From assembly GCA_022842465.1 (NCBI GenBank), contig JALHPN010000072.1, positions 1 to 38,129 of the forward strand: a stretch of DNA of 38,129 nucleotides, in the 5' to 3' direction. The translations under genes were made by a program, and so were the position numbers. Every line of letters starts with the position of its first letter. The first letter of the stretch is position 1. The notes below the pieces were generated by a model. That model worked only from the letters and a program-made list of their open reading frames with translations. It searched no databases and had not been told where the DNA came from. Source of the stretch: Polyangiaceae bacterium (lineage in GTDB: Bacteria > Myxococcota_A > Polyangia > Polyangiales > Polyangiaceae). Positions 1 through 8,018 of this stretch are shown here, piece after piece.

Positions 1-191
1 GCGCGGGCACCCGCCGAGGCGGCCGGAGCCGAGGGCTCGGCGGCCGGCGCCGACACCGGCGTCGCGGTGACGGACGGCTCGGGCGCCACGCTGCTCCGGT
101 CGGCCTTCGCGCAACCGCCGGCGCCGAGCGCGGCCGCGAGAGCGAGGAGGAGCGCGTCGTACGTGAGCGTGGGGACCTTCGCCGTCGGCAT
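1..191 (-). CDS. Putative lipoprotein, N-terminal part (gene runs off the left edge)
   Basis: Reading the minus strand from the ATG at 191 gives an uninterrupted frame to the window edge (63 codons visible). The N-terminus has a hydrophobic stretch (LLLALAAALGAGG) ending at Cys27, which fits a type II (lipoprotein) signal peptide. A low-complexity Ala/Pro/Ser segment follows, typical of the linker after the lipid anchor in myxobacterial lipoproteins. No functional domain is visible because the body of the protein lies outside the window. It is divergent from the BON-domain gene at 365, so the 173 bases between them should hold both promoters. The reading frame and signal peptide are seen directly; the product class is inferred. 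Confidence 0.65.
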   Translation of the reverse strand, partial: MPTAKVPTLTYDALLLALAAALGAGGCAKADRSSVAPEPSVTATPVSAPAAEPSAPAASAGAR

Positions 192-364
192 GCGCGCAGG
201 ATAGCGCGACTCCGAGACGCGCGCGCTGGCGCCTCGCTCGTGGCAGTCCGTCTCGGGCGACTCGCACCCGACCCGGCGGACGTCGACGTCGCGCCCGCCG
301 CGGAGCGCGGGGTATGCGCGTTGCACGCGGCGCGGCCCTGACGTTCCACAGGCAGGAGACCGAC

Positions 365-889
365 ATGCAGAACCGGCAGGGCGACGATCGCGACGACCGC
401 GGCACGGGGGACCAGGGCGGCGAGCGCGGCGAGCGCACGATGTTCCGCGATTTCGACCGCGACATGGACCGCGAGCGGTCGGTGATCGGCGGCCCCGGGA
501 GCGCAGGCGACCGCGGCCCGCACTACGGGAAGGGACCGAAGGGCTACAAGCGCTCCGACGATCGGATCCGCGAGGACGTCTGCGAGATGATCGCGCGGCA
601 GGGACACATCGACGCCTCCGACGTCGAGGTCCGCGTCGAATCGGCCACGGTGATCCTGACCGGCACCGTCGCCGCGCGTCAGGACAAGCGCGGGCTCGAG
701 CAGCTCGTCGAGCGGTGCCGCGGCATCGACGACGTGCAGAACGAGATCCGCGTGAGGCGCCCTCCGCAAGGCCCGGCCCCGGGGGTCGGCTCGCAGGGAG
801 TCGTCCAGGAGAACGTGCGCGGGCCGTCGCAGAACGTCCCGCCGCAGTCGCAGCTCCCCGGCCAGAACGGCAGGAGCGCCCGCAGCTGA
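365..889 (+). CDS. BON-domain protein (OsmY/phospholipid-binding-like)
   Basis: The 174-residue protein has a charged, Gly/Arg/Asp-rich N-terminal region (about residues 1-62), one BON domain (about 64-131) and a Pro/Gln/Gly-rich tail. The BON domain shows the usual pattern: RIREDVCEMI, a short loop, VEVRVESATVILTGTV with its conserved Gly, then a helix and DDVQNEIRV. BON domains are found in OsmY, secretins and other proteins thought to contact membranes or participate in envelope stress protection. No signal peptide is evident, so this one is probably cytoplasmic. ATG 365 is preferred over the GTG/ATG codons further upstream because an AGGAG lies about 7 bases before it. Seventeen bases separate it from the FAD/Rieske gene, suggesting one transcript. 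Confidence 0.8.
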   Translation: MQNRQGDDRDDRGTGDQGGERGERTMFRDFDRDMDRERSVIGGPGSAGDRGPHYGKGPKGYKRSDDRIREDVCEMIARQGHIDASDVEVRVESATVILTGTVAARQDKRGLEQLVERCRGIDDVQNEIRVRRPPQGPAPGVGSQGVVQENVRGPSQNVPPQSQLPGQNGRSARS

Positions 890-906
890 TCCCGAGGGAG
901 GAAGCC

Positions 907-2490
907 ATGGACACGAACGATTCGGTATGGTCCGTCACCTCCACGAAGCCGAGGTACCCCGCGCTCGCGCGGGATCTCACGGTGGACGTCGCGATCGTGG
1001 GAGGAGGGATCACCGGGCTGACCGCGGCCGTGCTCCTCGCTCGCGCCGGCCAGCGCGTCGCGCTCCTCGAAGCGCGACGCCTGGGGGGCGGCGTGTCCGA
1101 GCGCTCGACGACGCACATGACCGAGATGGTCGACGCCGGGTACGCGGCGATCGAGCGAGACTTCGGCCGCGAGGGCGCCCGTCTGGTCGCCTCCTCGAGC
1201 CGCGCGTCGATCGACCTCATCTCGAGCCTCGTCGACGCGCACGGCATCCGCTGCGCGCCGATCCGTCGCCCCGGCTTCCAGTACACCGAGCGCGCCGAGC
1301 ACGTGGAGCGTCTCCGGAAGGAGCACGAGGCCGCTTCGCGCGCCGGGCTCGCCGTGGAGCTCCTCCCCTCGGCGCCCGTCCCGTTCGCGAGCCGCGCGGC
1401 GCTGCGCTTCCCGGACCAGCTCCAGGTCCACGTCGGGCGGTACCTCGCGGGCCTTGGGGCGGCGGCGATCTCCCACGGCGCCATCCTCCACGAGGGGAGC
1501 CGCGTCATCGCGATCGAGGACGGCGATCCGTGCACGGTGCACCTGGAGAACGGCCCCGTCGTCACGGCGCGGAAGGTGTTCTGCGCGACGCACGCGCCCC
1601 TGAACCGCGTCTTCTTGCAGACGAAGGTGGCGGCGTACCGCTCCTACGTGCTCGCGTTCCGGGACGTCGCGTTCCCCGACGGCCTCTTCTGGGACACGGA
1701 GGACCCGTACCACTACATGAGCGCGTACCCGATCGACGGCGTCTCCTACCTGGTCGTCGGCGGGGAGGATCACAAGACCGGCAAGGAGTCGACCACCGGC
1801 GTCCACTTCGATCGCCTCGCCGACTGGATGCGTGCGCGCGTGCCGGTGTCCGCGCCCGTGTATCGCTGGTCGGCGCAGGTGGAGGAGCCCGTCGACGGCC
1901 TCCCGTTCATCGGACGGAACGCGATGAGCCACCATGTCTACGTCGCGACGGGCTTCTCGGGGAACGGGACGACCTTCGGGACGATCGCCGCGATGATCGT
2001 CCGGGACCTCGTGACGGGAAAGGAGTCGCCGTGGGCCTCGCTCTACGCGGCGACGCGCGTGAAGGCGCTCGCGTCCGCGGCCGCGTACGCGACGGAGAAC
2101 GTCGACTTCCCGATTCACATCGTGACCGACCACGTGAGGCCGCCGGAGGCCGCCTCCCTCGCCGACATCGCGCCCGGGGAGGGGAAGACCGTGCGCGTCC
2201 GAGGCGAGCGGCTCGCCGTCCATCGCGATCGGAAGGGGGTGCTCCACGCGGTCTCGTCGGTCTGCACGCACCTCGGCTGCACCGTCCGCTTCAACCAGGC
2301 CGAGTCGACGTGGGACTGCCCCTGCCACGGCTCGCGCTTCGGCACGGACGGCGCCGTCCTCGACGGCCCTGCGACGCGTCCGCTCCGGGCGCGCGCGATC
2401 CCGACTGCTCGGCATGGTTCTGGCGTCTTCGAGAAGGAAGAGCAGGCGCCCATCCCGAGCGAACGGGCGGCGCGTGACGAAGCGGAGTGA
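907..2490 (+). CDS. FAD-dependent oxidoreductase (DAO family) with C-terminal Rieske [2Fe-2S] domain
   Basis: The 527-residue protein begins with a dinucleotide-binding fold: GGGITG at 32-37 and an acidic Glu55 at the end of the second strand, as in DAO-family flavoenzymes (glycine oxidase/PuuB-like). The middle resembles that family, including PVDGLPFIG and the FSGNGTTFGT motif near the end of the FAD domain. The last ~110 residues form a Rieske domain: Cys453-x-His455 and Cys471-x-x-His474 as cluster ligands, with Cys458 and Cys473 placed for the disulfide of high-potential Rieske proteins. Amines or amino acids are plausible electron donors, passing electrons from FAD to the [2Fe-2S] centre, but the substrate cannot be read from sequence. 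No signal peptide, so cytoplasmic. ATG 907 has a GGGAGG six bases upstream. It shares a strand with BON, small lipoprotein and ferritin-like genes. Confidence 0.9.
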   Translation: MDTNDSVWSVTSTKPRYPALARDLTVDVAIVGGGITGLTAAVLLARAGQRVALLEARRLGGGVSERSTTHMTEMVDAGYAAIERDFGREGARLVASSSRASIDLISSLVDAHGIRCAPIRRPGFQYTERAEHVERLRKEHEAASRAGLAVELLPSAPVPFASRAALRFPDQLQVHVGRYLAGLGAAAISHGAILHEGSRVIAIEDGDPCTVHLENGPVVTARKVFCATHAPLNRVFLQTKVAAYRSYVLAFRDVAFPDGLFWDTEDPYHYMSAYPIDGVSYLVVGGEDHKTGKESTTGVHFDRLADWMRARVPVSAPVYRWSAQVEEPVDGLPFIGRNAMSHHVYVATGFSGNGTTFGTIAAMIVRDLVTGKESPWASLYAATRVKALASAAAYATENVDFPIHIVTDHVRPPEAASLADIAPGEGKTVRVRGERLAVHRDRKGVLHAVSSVCTHLGCTVRFNQAESTWDCPCHGSRFGTDGAVLDGPATRPLRARAIPTARHGSGVFEKEEQAPIPSERAARDEAE

Positions 2491-2494
2491 GACC

Positions 2495-2788
2495 GTGACG
2501 AAGAACGCGAAGCAAGCGCATCCGGGAGCGAGGAGCGGAGCAGGCCACACGGCTCGGCTCCGCGCGACGAGCGCCGCTGGGGCCGTCCTGCTCGTGACGT
2601 CCCTTTTCGCCGCAGGAGCCGTCGCTGCCTGCCGTCAGGAGCAGCCGGCGATCGATCCGAAGCCGCAGCCGAACTCCCCGCTCCCGCGCATGCAGCGCGC
2701 GACGGACGACGGGACGACGAGCAAGACGACCACGACGTCGGAGTCCTCGTCGAAGGGCGACGGCGAGGCGAGCGACGCGGGCCGGTGA
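2495..2788 (+). CDS. Small putative lipoprotein
   Basis: This 97-residue protein has a basic N-terminus, a hydrophobic segment (AAGAVLLVTSLFAAGAVA) and a Cys directly after AVAA, consistent with a lipoprotein signal peptide or an N-terminal membrane anchor. The rest is Pro/Thr/Ser-rich and charged, probably unstructured. The GTG at 2495 lies four bases after the stop of the FAD/Rieske gene; GTG 2474 and ATG 2414 are in-frame alternatives overlapping that gene. GTG 2495 keeps the signal peptide at a sensible distance from the start. Its position between the Rieske oxidoreductase and the ferritin-like gene suggests co-transcription. No known family recognised. Confidence 0.6.
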   Translation: MTKNAKQAHPGARSGAGHTARLRATSAAGAVLLVTSLFAAGAVAACRQEQPAIDPKPQPNSPLPRMQRATDDGTTSKTTTTSESSSKGDGEASDAGR

Positions 2789-2819
2789 GCGATCGATGAC
2801 ACCCATGAAGGAGAGCAGA

Positions 2820-3509
2820 ATGAGCCAGGGACCGTTCGTGAAGGACATCGAAGCCATCCGCCGCCGCGCGCGCGAGCACCTCGACAAGGGCGCCGTCACG
2901 AAGAACTACGGAGTGGACCTCGAGACCGCGATCAAGCTCCTCAACGAGGCCCTCGCGACCGAGATCGTCTGCACGCTCCGCTACAAGTACCACGCGGTCA
3001 TGGCGACGGGCATCGCGAGCGAGAGCGTGAAGGCCGAGTTCACGCAGCACGCCACGGAAGAGGCGCTCCACGCCGACTGGCTCGCGGAGCGCATCAACCA
3101 GCTCGGCGGGAAGCCGAACATGAACCCGGAGGGCCTCCTCTCGCGCTCGACGGCGGAGTACGTCGAGGGCGACACCCTCGTGGACATGATCCGCGAGAAC
3201 CTCGTGGCGGAGAGGATCGCGATCGAGGTGTATCGCGACATGATCGCGTGGTTCGGGGACAAGGACTCGACCACGCGGATCATGCTCGAGCGCATTCTGG
3301 AGGCGGAGGAGGAGCACGCGAACGACATGCACGACCTCCTCGAGGCGCACGACGTCGACCAGATGGAGGAGCTGAGGGCAGAGGGCGAGCGGGGCGCGCA
3401 GGCGCTCGAGCGCTCGAGCCCGGCGATCCGTCAGGTCCCTGCGGGGCCCGTCAGCGGCCGCGCCGGAGGCGTCGCCACGAGCGGCAACGGCCCCCAGTCC
3501 CGTCACTGA
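2820..3509 (+). CDS. Ferritin-like / bacterioferritin-type diiron protein
   Basis: The 229-residue protein folds as a four-helix ferritin-like domain (about 30-175). The expected diiron ligands are visible: Glu48 in helix A, Glu81-x-x-His84 in helix B, Glu131 in helix C and Glu163-x-x-His166 in helix D. This is the E/ExxH/E/ExxH arrangement of bacterioferritins and related iron-storing or oxidative-stress proteins. The C-terminal ~60 residues are low-complexity, an extension not found in classical Bfr or Dps. A start at ATG 2820 is supported by AAGGAG eight bases upstream; the upstream ATG at 2796 lacks this. It probably binds or oxidises Fe(II), guarding against Fenton chemistry. It ends in a 7-base tail-to-tail overlap with the M16 gene on the other strand. 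Confidence 0.85.
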   Translation: MSQGPFVKDIEAIRRRAREHLDKGAVTKNYGVDLETAIKLLNEALATEIVCTLRYKYHAVMATGIASESVKAEFTQHATEEALHADWLAERINQLGGKPNMNPEGLLSRSTAEYVEGDTLVDMIRENLVAERIAIEVYRDMIAWFGDKDSTTRIMLERILEAEEEHANDMHDLLEAHDVDQMEELRAEGERGAQALERSSPAIRQVPAGPVSGRAGGVATSGNGPQSRH

Positions 3510-5047
3510 CTCTTCGTGACGACGTTCCCGTAGAAATCGCGCTCCTCGATCGGGCCGAGCTTCAGCGCCTCGAGGTCCGGGGTGAGCTTCGCCTTGTCGC
3601 CCACGACGATGACGGTCATCGCGTCGGGCGACAGGAGCTCGCCTGCGATGCGCTTGACGTCGGCGGCGGTCACCGCCTCGACGCGGGCGCGCCGCGCGGT
3701 GAAGTCGTCGAGGGGCAGATCGTGGACGACGAGCTCGGCGAACGCGTTGGTCACGTCGCTGGTCGTCTCGAAGCGACCCGGCATCGCGAGCAGCCACGAC
3801 TCCTTCGCGAGCGCGAGCTCCTCGGGCGTCGGTCCGTCCTTCCTGAGCCCCTCGAGCTCGGCGATCACCTCCTTGATCGCCGGCACCGTCTTGTCGGCGA
3901 AGACCGCGGCGCCGACGGAGAAGGGCCCTGCGCCGTGGCGCATCGAGAAGTGGGAGCGCGCGCCGTAGGTGTACGCGTTCTTCTCGCGCAGGTTCATGTT
4001 CACGCGGCTCGAGAACATCCCGCCGAGGATCGCGTTCGTGATCGCGACGGCCTCGCGCTCCTTGACCGTGTACGGGACGCCGACGCGGGCCAGCTGGATC
4101 TGGGACTGCGCCCCCGCGCGGTCGACGATGACGATCCGCGAAGCTCCCTTCACCGGCGCGGCTGGCTTCGCGGGAGCGGTCCGCGCGGCGGCCCCGGGCT
4201 TCGGCTTCCACTTGCCGAACGCGGCCTCGAGCTTCGGGACGAGGCCATCCGCCGACACGTCGCCTGCGACCACGAGCGCCGCGTTCCTGGGGGACCAGAC
4301 GCGGTCGTAGAGCTTCACGAGCTCGTCGCGCGTCAGCTTGTCGGCGTCCGCTTCCTCCCCGGAGATCGAGCGGCCGTACGGGTGCTTGCGACCGAAGACG
4401 GCAGCGGCGAGCGCGTTCTGCGCGACCGCGCCGGGGCTCGACTTCTCGGAGCGAATGCTCGCGATGCGGCGCGCCCGGAGGCGATCGATCTCCGCCTGCG
4501 GGAACGCCGGCGCGAGGGCGACGTCGGCCATGATCTCGAGCGCCTTGTCGAAGTTCTCGGTGAGCACCTTCATGCTCACGCCGCCGGAGTCCCAGTCGAA
4601 CCACGATCCGTGCTGCGCGCCCACCGCCTCGAAGTCGTCGCTGATCTGGAGAGCGGAGCGCTTCTGCGTCCCCTGCTCGAGCATCGCGCCGAGAAACGAG
4701 ATCGCGCCCGGCCTCGCGCCGGGGACGTCCCCGGCTCCCGCCGTCACCACGAGGCGCACCGCGACGACGGGGAGCGCCTTCTGCTCGACGACGATGACGC
4801 GGAGGCCGTTCGAGAGCTTCGCCTCCGAGGCCTTCGGCGGGACGAAGGCGATCGTCCCGTCGGCGGCGGGCGGCTTCGCCCGGAAGGGCGCGTCGGGGGT
4901 CTCTCGTATCAGCGTCACCGGCGGGCCGGCATCGGCGCGGGCGAGAACGGCCGGCATCGGCGAGGGGATCATCCTCGGGGGCGGCTCGTCGGCCCCGCCG
5001 CCGCACGCCGCGAGCACGAGCGCGAGCCCGAGCGCCGGCGCCCTCAT
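3503..5047 (-). CDS. M16-family peptidase-like lipoprotein lacking the zinc site (non-catalytic partner)
   Basis: The 514-residue protein starts with a lipoprotein signal peptide (LALVLAAC, Cys15) and a Pro-rich linker. Two M16 (pitrilysin/MPP-like) domains follow, about 70-285 and 300-500. Where active members carry HxxEH, this one reads SFLGA (117-121), so both zinc His residues and the catalytic Glu are missing. The second domain keeps the substrate-binding signature LREKNAYTYGARS. This fits the non-catalytic subunit of bacterial M16B heterodimers, which pair with an active subunit. The active candidate is immediately upstream, and this ATG overlaps its stop codon (ATGA), implying translational coupling and matched amounts. 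Probably periplasmic, anchored to a membrane by its lipid. High confidence for the family, moderate for the heterodimer. Confidence 0.9.
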   Translation of the reverse strand: MRAPALGLALVLAACGGGADEPPPRMIPSPMPAVLARADAGPPVTLIRETPDAPFRAKPPAADGTIAFVPPKASEAKLSNGLRVIVVEQKALPVVAVRLVVTAGAGDVPGARPGAISFLGAMLEQGTQKRSALQISDDFEAVGAQHGSWFDWDSGGVSMKVLTENFDKALEIMADVALAPAFPQAEIDRLRARRIASIRSEKSSPGAVAQNALAAAVFGRKHPYGRSISGEEADADKLTRDELVKLYDRVWSPRNAALVVAGDVSADGLVPKLEAAFGKWKPKPGAAARTAPAKPAAPVKGASRIVIVDRAGAQSQIQLARVGVPYTVKEREAVAITNAILGGMFSSRVNMNLREKNAYTYGARSHFSMRHGAGPFSVGAAVFADKTVPAIKEVIAELEGLRKDGPTPEELALAKESWLLAMPGRFETTSDVTNAFAELVVHDLPLDDFTARRARVEAVTAADVKRIAGELLSPDAMTVIVVGDKAKLTPDLEALKLGPIEERDFYGNVVTKSQ

Positions 5048-6450
5048 CGCGCACCTCCCGTCACGCGCAGGACGCGCCCGGCGATGGGGGCCCCCACCTT
5101 CGGTGTCACGAGCGTCACGACCCGGGCCTTTGCGGGGAGGAATCGCTTCGCCGCGTCCCCCACCGAAGCCGTCGTCGCGCGCTGGGTGCGCGCGAGGTCC
5201 TCTGCGAAGTAGTCCGGGGCTCCGACGTAGTGCACGTACGTGTTGAGGCGGTTCGCGCGCGAGGAGCTCCGCTCCGCGTCGAAGATCGTGTCGGAGGCGA
5301 TCGACGTCTTCGCCCGCGCGAGCTCATCGTCCTTCACGCCCGCGTCTCGTAGCTTCACGAGCTCCTCGTCGATCGCCTTCAGGAGCTCGTCCGTCGTGTG
5401 ACCGGGGCGCGCCGTCGCCGTGATCTCGAACGCGCTCGCGAGCTCCATCGAGCCCTGCGAAGCGCCCACGCTCTGCGCGATCTGGAGATCGTAGACGAGC
5501 CGCTTGTAGAGCCGGCTGGTCTTCCCGCCCGTGAGCACGTGGCCCACGAGGTCGAGCTCCGCGTCGCCCGGCGCGAAGAAGGGAGGCGTCACCCAGCTGA
5601 GCGTCACGCGCGGGAGCTCGACGCCCGCCTCGATCTCGATCCGCGTCTCCGTCGTGCGCGCCACCGGCATCGGCTTCTTCCGCGGCACGTCGGCGCCGCG
5701 CGGGATCGGTCCGAAGTACTTCTCGACGAGCGCCGTCGCCTTCTGCGGGTCGAAGTCCCCGGAGAGGACGAGCGTGGCGTTGTTCGGCACGTAGTTCGTG
5801 CGGAAGAAGCTCTTCACGTCCTCGAGCTTCGCGGCGTCGAGATCCTCGGGCGTGCCGATCGTGAGGAGGTGGTACGGGTGACCCTTCGGGAAGAGCTCGG
5901 CGCGCGTCGCGGCGAGCGCGAGGCCGTAGGGGGCGTTCTCGTAGTTCTGGCGCCGCTCGTTCTTCACGACGTCGCGCTGGCTCGCGAACGTCTTCTCGTC
6001 GGCGTGGTCGAGGAGGAACCCCATCCGGTCGCTCTCGAGCCAGAGCGCGAGCTCGAGCTGGTTCGCGGGAACGGTCTCGAAGTAGTTCGTGCGGTCCTGG
6101 TTCGTCGTCCCGTTGATCGACGTCGCACCCGCCTGCTCGAGGAAGCGGAAGTACGTGTCCTCGGGCACGTGCTTGCTCCCCTGGAACATGACGTGCTCGA
6201 AGAGGTGGGCGAACCCGTTGCGCCCCGCGGCCTCGTCCTTCGAGCCCACGTGGTACCAGAGGTTCACCGTCACCACGGGCGTGCGCTTGTCGACGTCGAA
6301 CACGACGCCGAGACCGTTCGCGAGCGTCGTCTTCGTGGGCGTGATGGGCGACTTCGCCGCTCCACGAGGCTCCGCGGACGACGGGCTGACCGCTGCGAGC
6401 GCGCCGGCGGCGAGCAGCGCGGTGAGGATGCGAGGACGAGGGGACGGCAT
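5044..6450 (-). CDS. M16-family zinc metallopeptidase (active subunit)
   Basis: The 468-residue protein has an N-terminal signal peptide (ALLAAGALAAVSPSSA) and then an M16 domain starting TTLANGLGVVF. The inverted zinc motif HLFEH (His82, Glu85, His86) is intact, and the third ligand fits Glu165 in VVKNERRQNYEN, about 80 residues downstream as in the family. The second domain (about 240-440) is the structurally similar non-catalytic half. Such proteins degrade peptides or process secreted substrates outside the cytoplasm. ATG 6450 is the only start that places the signal peptide at the N-terminus; the frame stays open upstream but without protein-like sequence. The gene overlaps its inactive partner downstream by four bases (ATGA). 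It is divergent from a kinase gene at 6627. Confidence 0.9.
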   Translation of the reverse strand: MPSPRPRILTALLAAGALAAVSPSSAEPRGAAKSPITPTKTTLANGLGVVFDVDKRTPVVTVNLWYHVGSKDEAAGRNGFAHLFEHVMFQGSKHVPEDTYFRFLEQAGATSINGTTNQDRTNYFETVPANQLELALWLESDRMGFLLDHADEKTFASQRDVVKNERRQNYENAPYGLALAATRAELFPKGHPYHLLTIGTPEDLDAAKLEDVKSFFRTNYVPNNATLVLSGDFDPQKATALVEKYFGPIPRGADVPRKKPMPVARTTETRIEIEAGVELPRVTLSWVTPPFFAPGDAELDLVGHVLTGGKTSRLYKRLVYDLQIAQSVGASQGSMELASAFEITATARPGHTTDELLKAIDEELVKLRDAGVKDDELARAKTSIASDTIFDAERSSSRANRLNTYVHYVGAPDYFAEDLARTQRATTASVGDAAKRFLPAKARVVTLVTPKVGAPIAGRVLRVTGGAR

Positions 6451-6626
6451 GGGCCCGTGATTATCGTCCGCGCCCTCCCTCACACCAAGCACGACCTCAC
6501 CCGCGCTGTCTCGCAGCCGCGCATGCGGCTCGTGGACTGCCCGATCTGGATCGCGAGCTTTCCTGTGCGAAGGCCACCTACCGGGCCGATCTGCGGGCGA
6601 TCCAGGCCCTGCCAGCGTGTGACGCG

Positions 6627-8015
6627 GTGGCACCCCGCGTGCATCGTCCGGAGCAGCCGTTCTCGCCCGGAGGCCTGCCGCCGTTGGACGACGCCCTGAT
6701 CGTCGGTCTGCTGAACACCCTGGAACGCGAGCTCCTGCCGCTCGTCGAGGGCGGAGATCCCCGCGCGTGGGGGCGCGCGAACCGCGTCGCCGATGCCGTC
6801 CTCGCGCTCTTGCCCGAGGACGACGTCGACACGGCGTCGCTCCCGCTCCAGCGCGTCGGCGCGCTCCAGGCGCTCTACGTCGTCGCGCGCGAGACGCGTC
6901 AGGACAAGGCCGCGCGCACGTCTGCGATCCACACCCTCGTGACGCGCGCGAAGGACGCGATCGGCCCGCGCAGGAGCCGGCCCCCGTCACTTCGTGTTCC
7001 TCGCCACAGCGTACTGCCCCCGCCGCCGACCTCGCACGAGATGCCGGCGTGGGTCCCCGAGAGCCGCATCCTCGGCGGCTTCCGACTCGTGCGTCCCATG
7101 GCGAGCGGAGGCCTGGGGTCGATCTACCGCGCCCAGCGCGTCGAGGACGAGGGCGACCCGTTGGCGCCCGAGGTCGTCGTGAAGGTCCCGAACGAGCCGA
7201 GCGCGCTCGCCGTACACGTGCCGGAGGAGGAGCTCCTCGCCGCGTTCCGCGCGGAGGCCTCCGCGCTCGCGGCGATCCCGCTCCACCCGAACATCGCACG
7301 CATCCTCGCGTTCGACGTCGCGGCGCGCCCGAAGCCCTATCTCGTGATGGAGCTCGTCGAGGGCCGCACGCTCGAGGAAGAGCTCTCCTCCGGTGCGATG
7401 CGCATGTCCCACGCGCTCGACATCCTCGACGGGGTCCTCGCCGGTCTCGACGCCATGCACGGGGCCGGCGTCGGCCACCTCGACGTCAAGCCGGACAACG
7501 TCGTCCTCCGTCGCGAGACCGCGCAGGCGACGCTCGTGGACTTCGGCCTCTCCGGGCGCACCGTCCGCAAGAAGTGCGGGAACCCGACCTACGCCGCGCC
7601 CGAGGTCTGGAACGACGAGCGCGAGCCGGAGAGCGCCTTCGCCGCCGACTCCTACTCGTTCGCGTGCCTCGCGTTCGAGACGGTGACGGGCGCGCCGCTC
7701 TTCGACGCGGACGACTTCTTCGGTCTGGTTCGCGCGCATCTCTCCCACGACGGGTGGCCTCCGCCTCTCGCTGCGCTCCGCGCGCGGCCGGAGCTGCGCA
7801 AGCTCGCCGAGGTCCTCTCTCGCGCGCTCCGCGCGAACCCGGCCCAGCGCACACGCATCCGCATGCTCCGCACCGAGCTGCGACGCGTGGCCCCGAGCCT
7901 GCGCGACCTCGCGTGGCCGATCGTGACCCCCGAGAAGTGGGCGAGCACGAGGTACATCGTCTCGGGCGTCGGCGACGACGACACCATCCTCGCCGTCAGC
8001 GGTGACGTCGGCTGA
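6627..8015 (+). CDS. Ser/Thr protein kinase, soluble, non-RD type
   Basis: From the GTG at 6627 the protein has 462 residues. An N-terminal helical region (about 20-115) precedes the kinase domain (about 150-430). Visible kinase elements are a Gly-rich loop (MASGGLGSIY, 158-167), Lys186 in VVVKV, the catalytic loop HLDVKPDN (284-291), DFG at 305-307 and APE in the activation segment. The usual HRD Arg is Leu285, so this is a non-RD kinase whose activity may not depend on activation-loop phosphorylation. No transmembrane helix. The start is uncertain: GTG 6627 has no clear ribosome site, whereas TTG 6684 has GGAGG ten bases upstream. The gene is convergent with the kinase at 8019, with 3 bases between stops. 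Confidence 0.9.
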   Translation: MAPRVHRPEQPFSPGGLPPLDDALIVGLLNTLERELLPLVEGGDPRAWGRANRVADAVLALLPEDDVDTASLPLQRVGALQALYVVARETRQDKAARTSAIHTLVTRAKDAIGPRRSRPPSLRVPRHSVLPPPPTSHEMPAWVPESRILGGFRLVRPMASGGLGSIYRAQRVEDEGDPLAPEVVVKVPNEPSALAVHVPEEELLAAFRAEASALAAIPLHPNIARILAFDVAARPKPYLVMELVEGRTLEEELSSGAMRMSHALDILDGVLAGLDAMHGAGVGHLDVKPDNVVLRRETAQATLVDFGLSGRTVRKKCGNPTYAAPEVWNDEREPESAFAADSYSFACLAFETVTGAPLFDADDFFGLVRAHLSHDGWPPPLAALRARPELRKLAEVLSRALRANPAQRTRIRMLRTELRRVAPSLRDLAWPIVTPEKWASTRYIVSGVGDDDTILAVSGDVG

Positions 8016-8018
8016 AGC

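Noticed and set aside
310..325. Sigma-54-like site with TTGCA upstream of the BON gene
   Set aside because: The -24 element keeps only GG, A and G; too weak to call.
679..5212. Very long open frames antisense or out of frame to the FAD/Rieske, ferritin-like and M16 genes
   Set aside because: They are Arg/Ala/Pro-rich with no domains and arise because high-GC third codon positions remove stop codons from the other frames.
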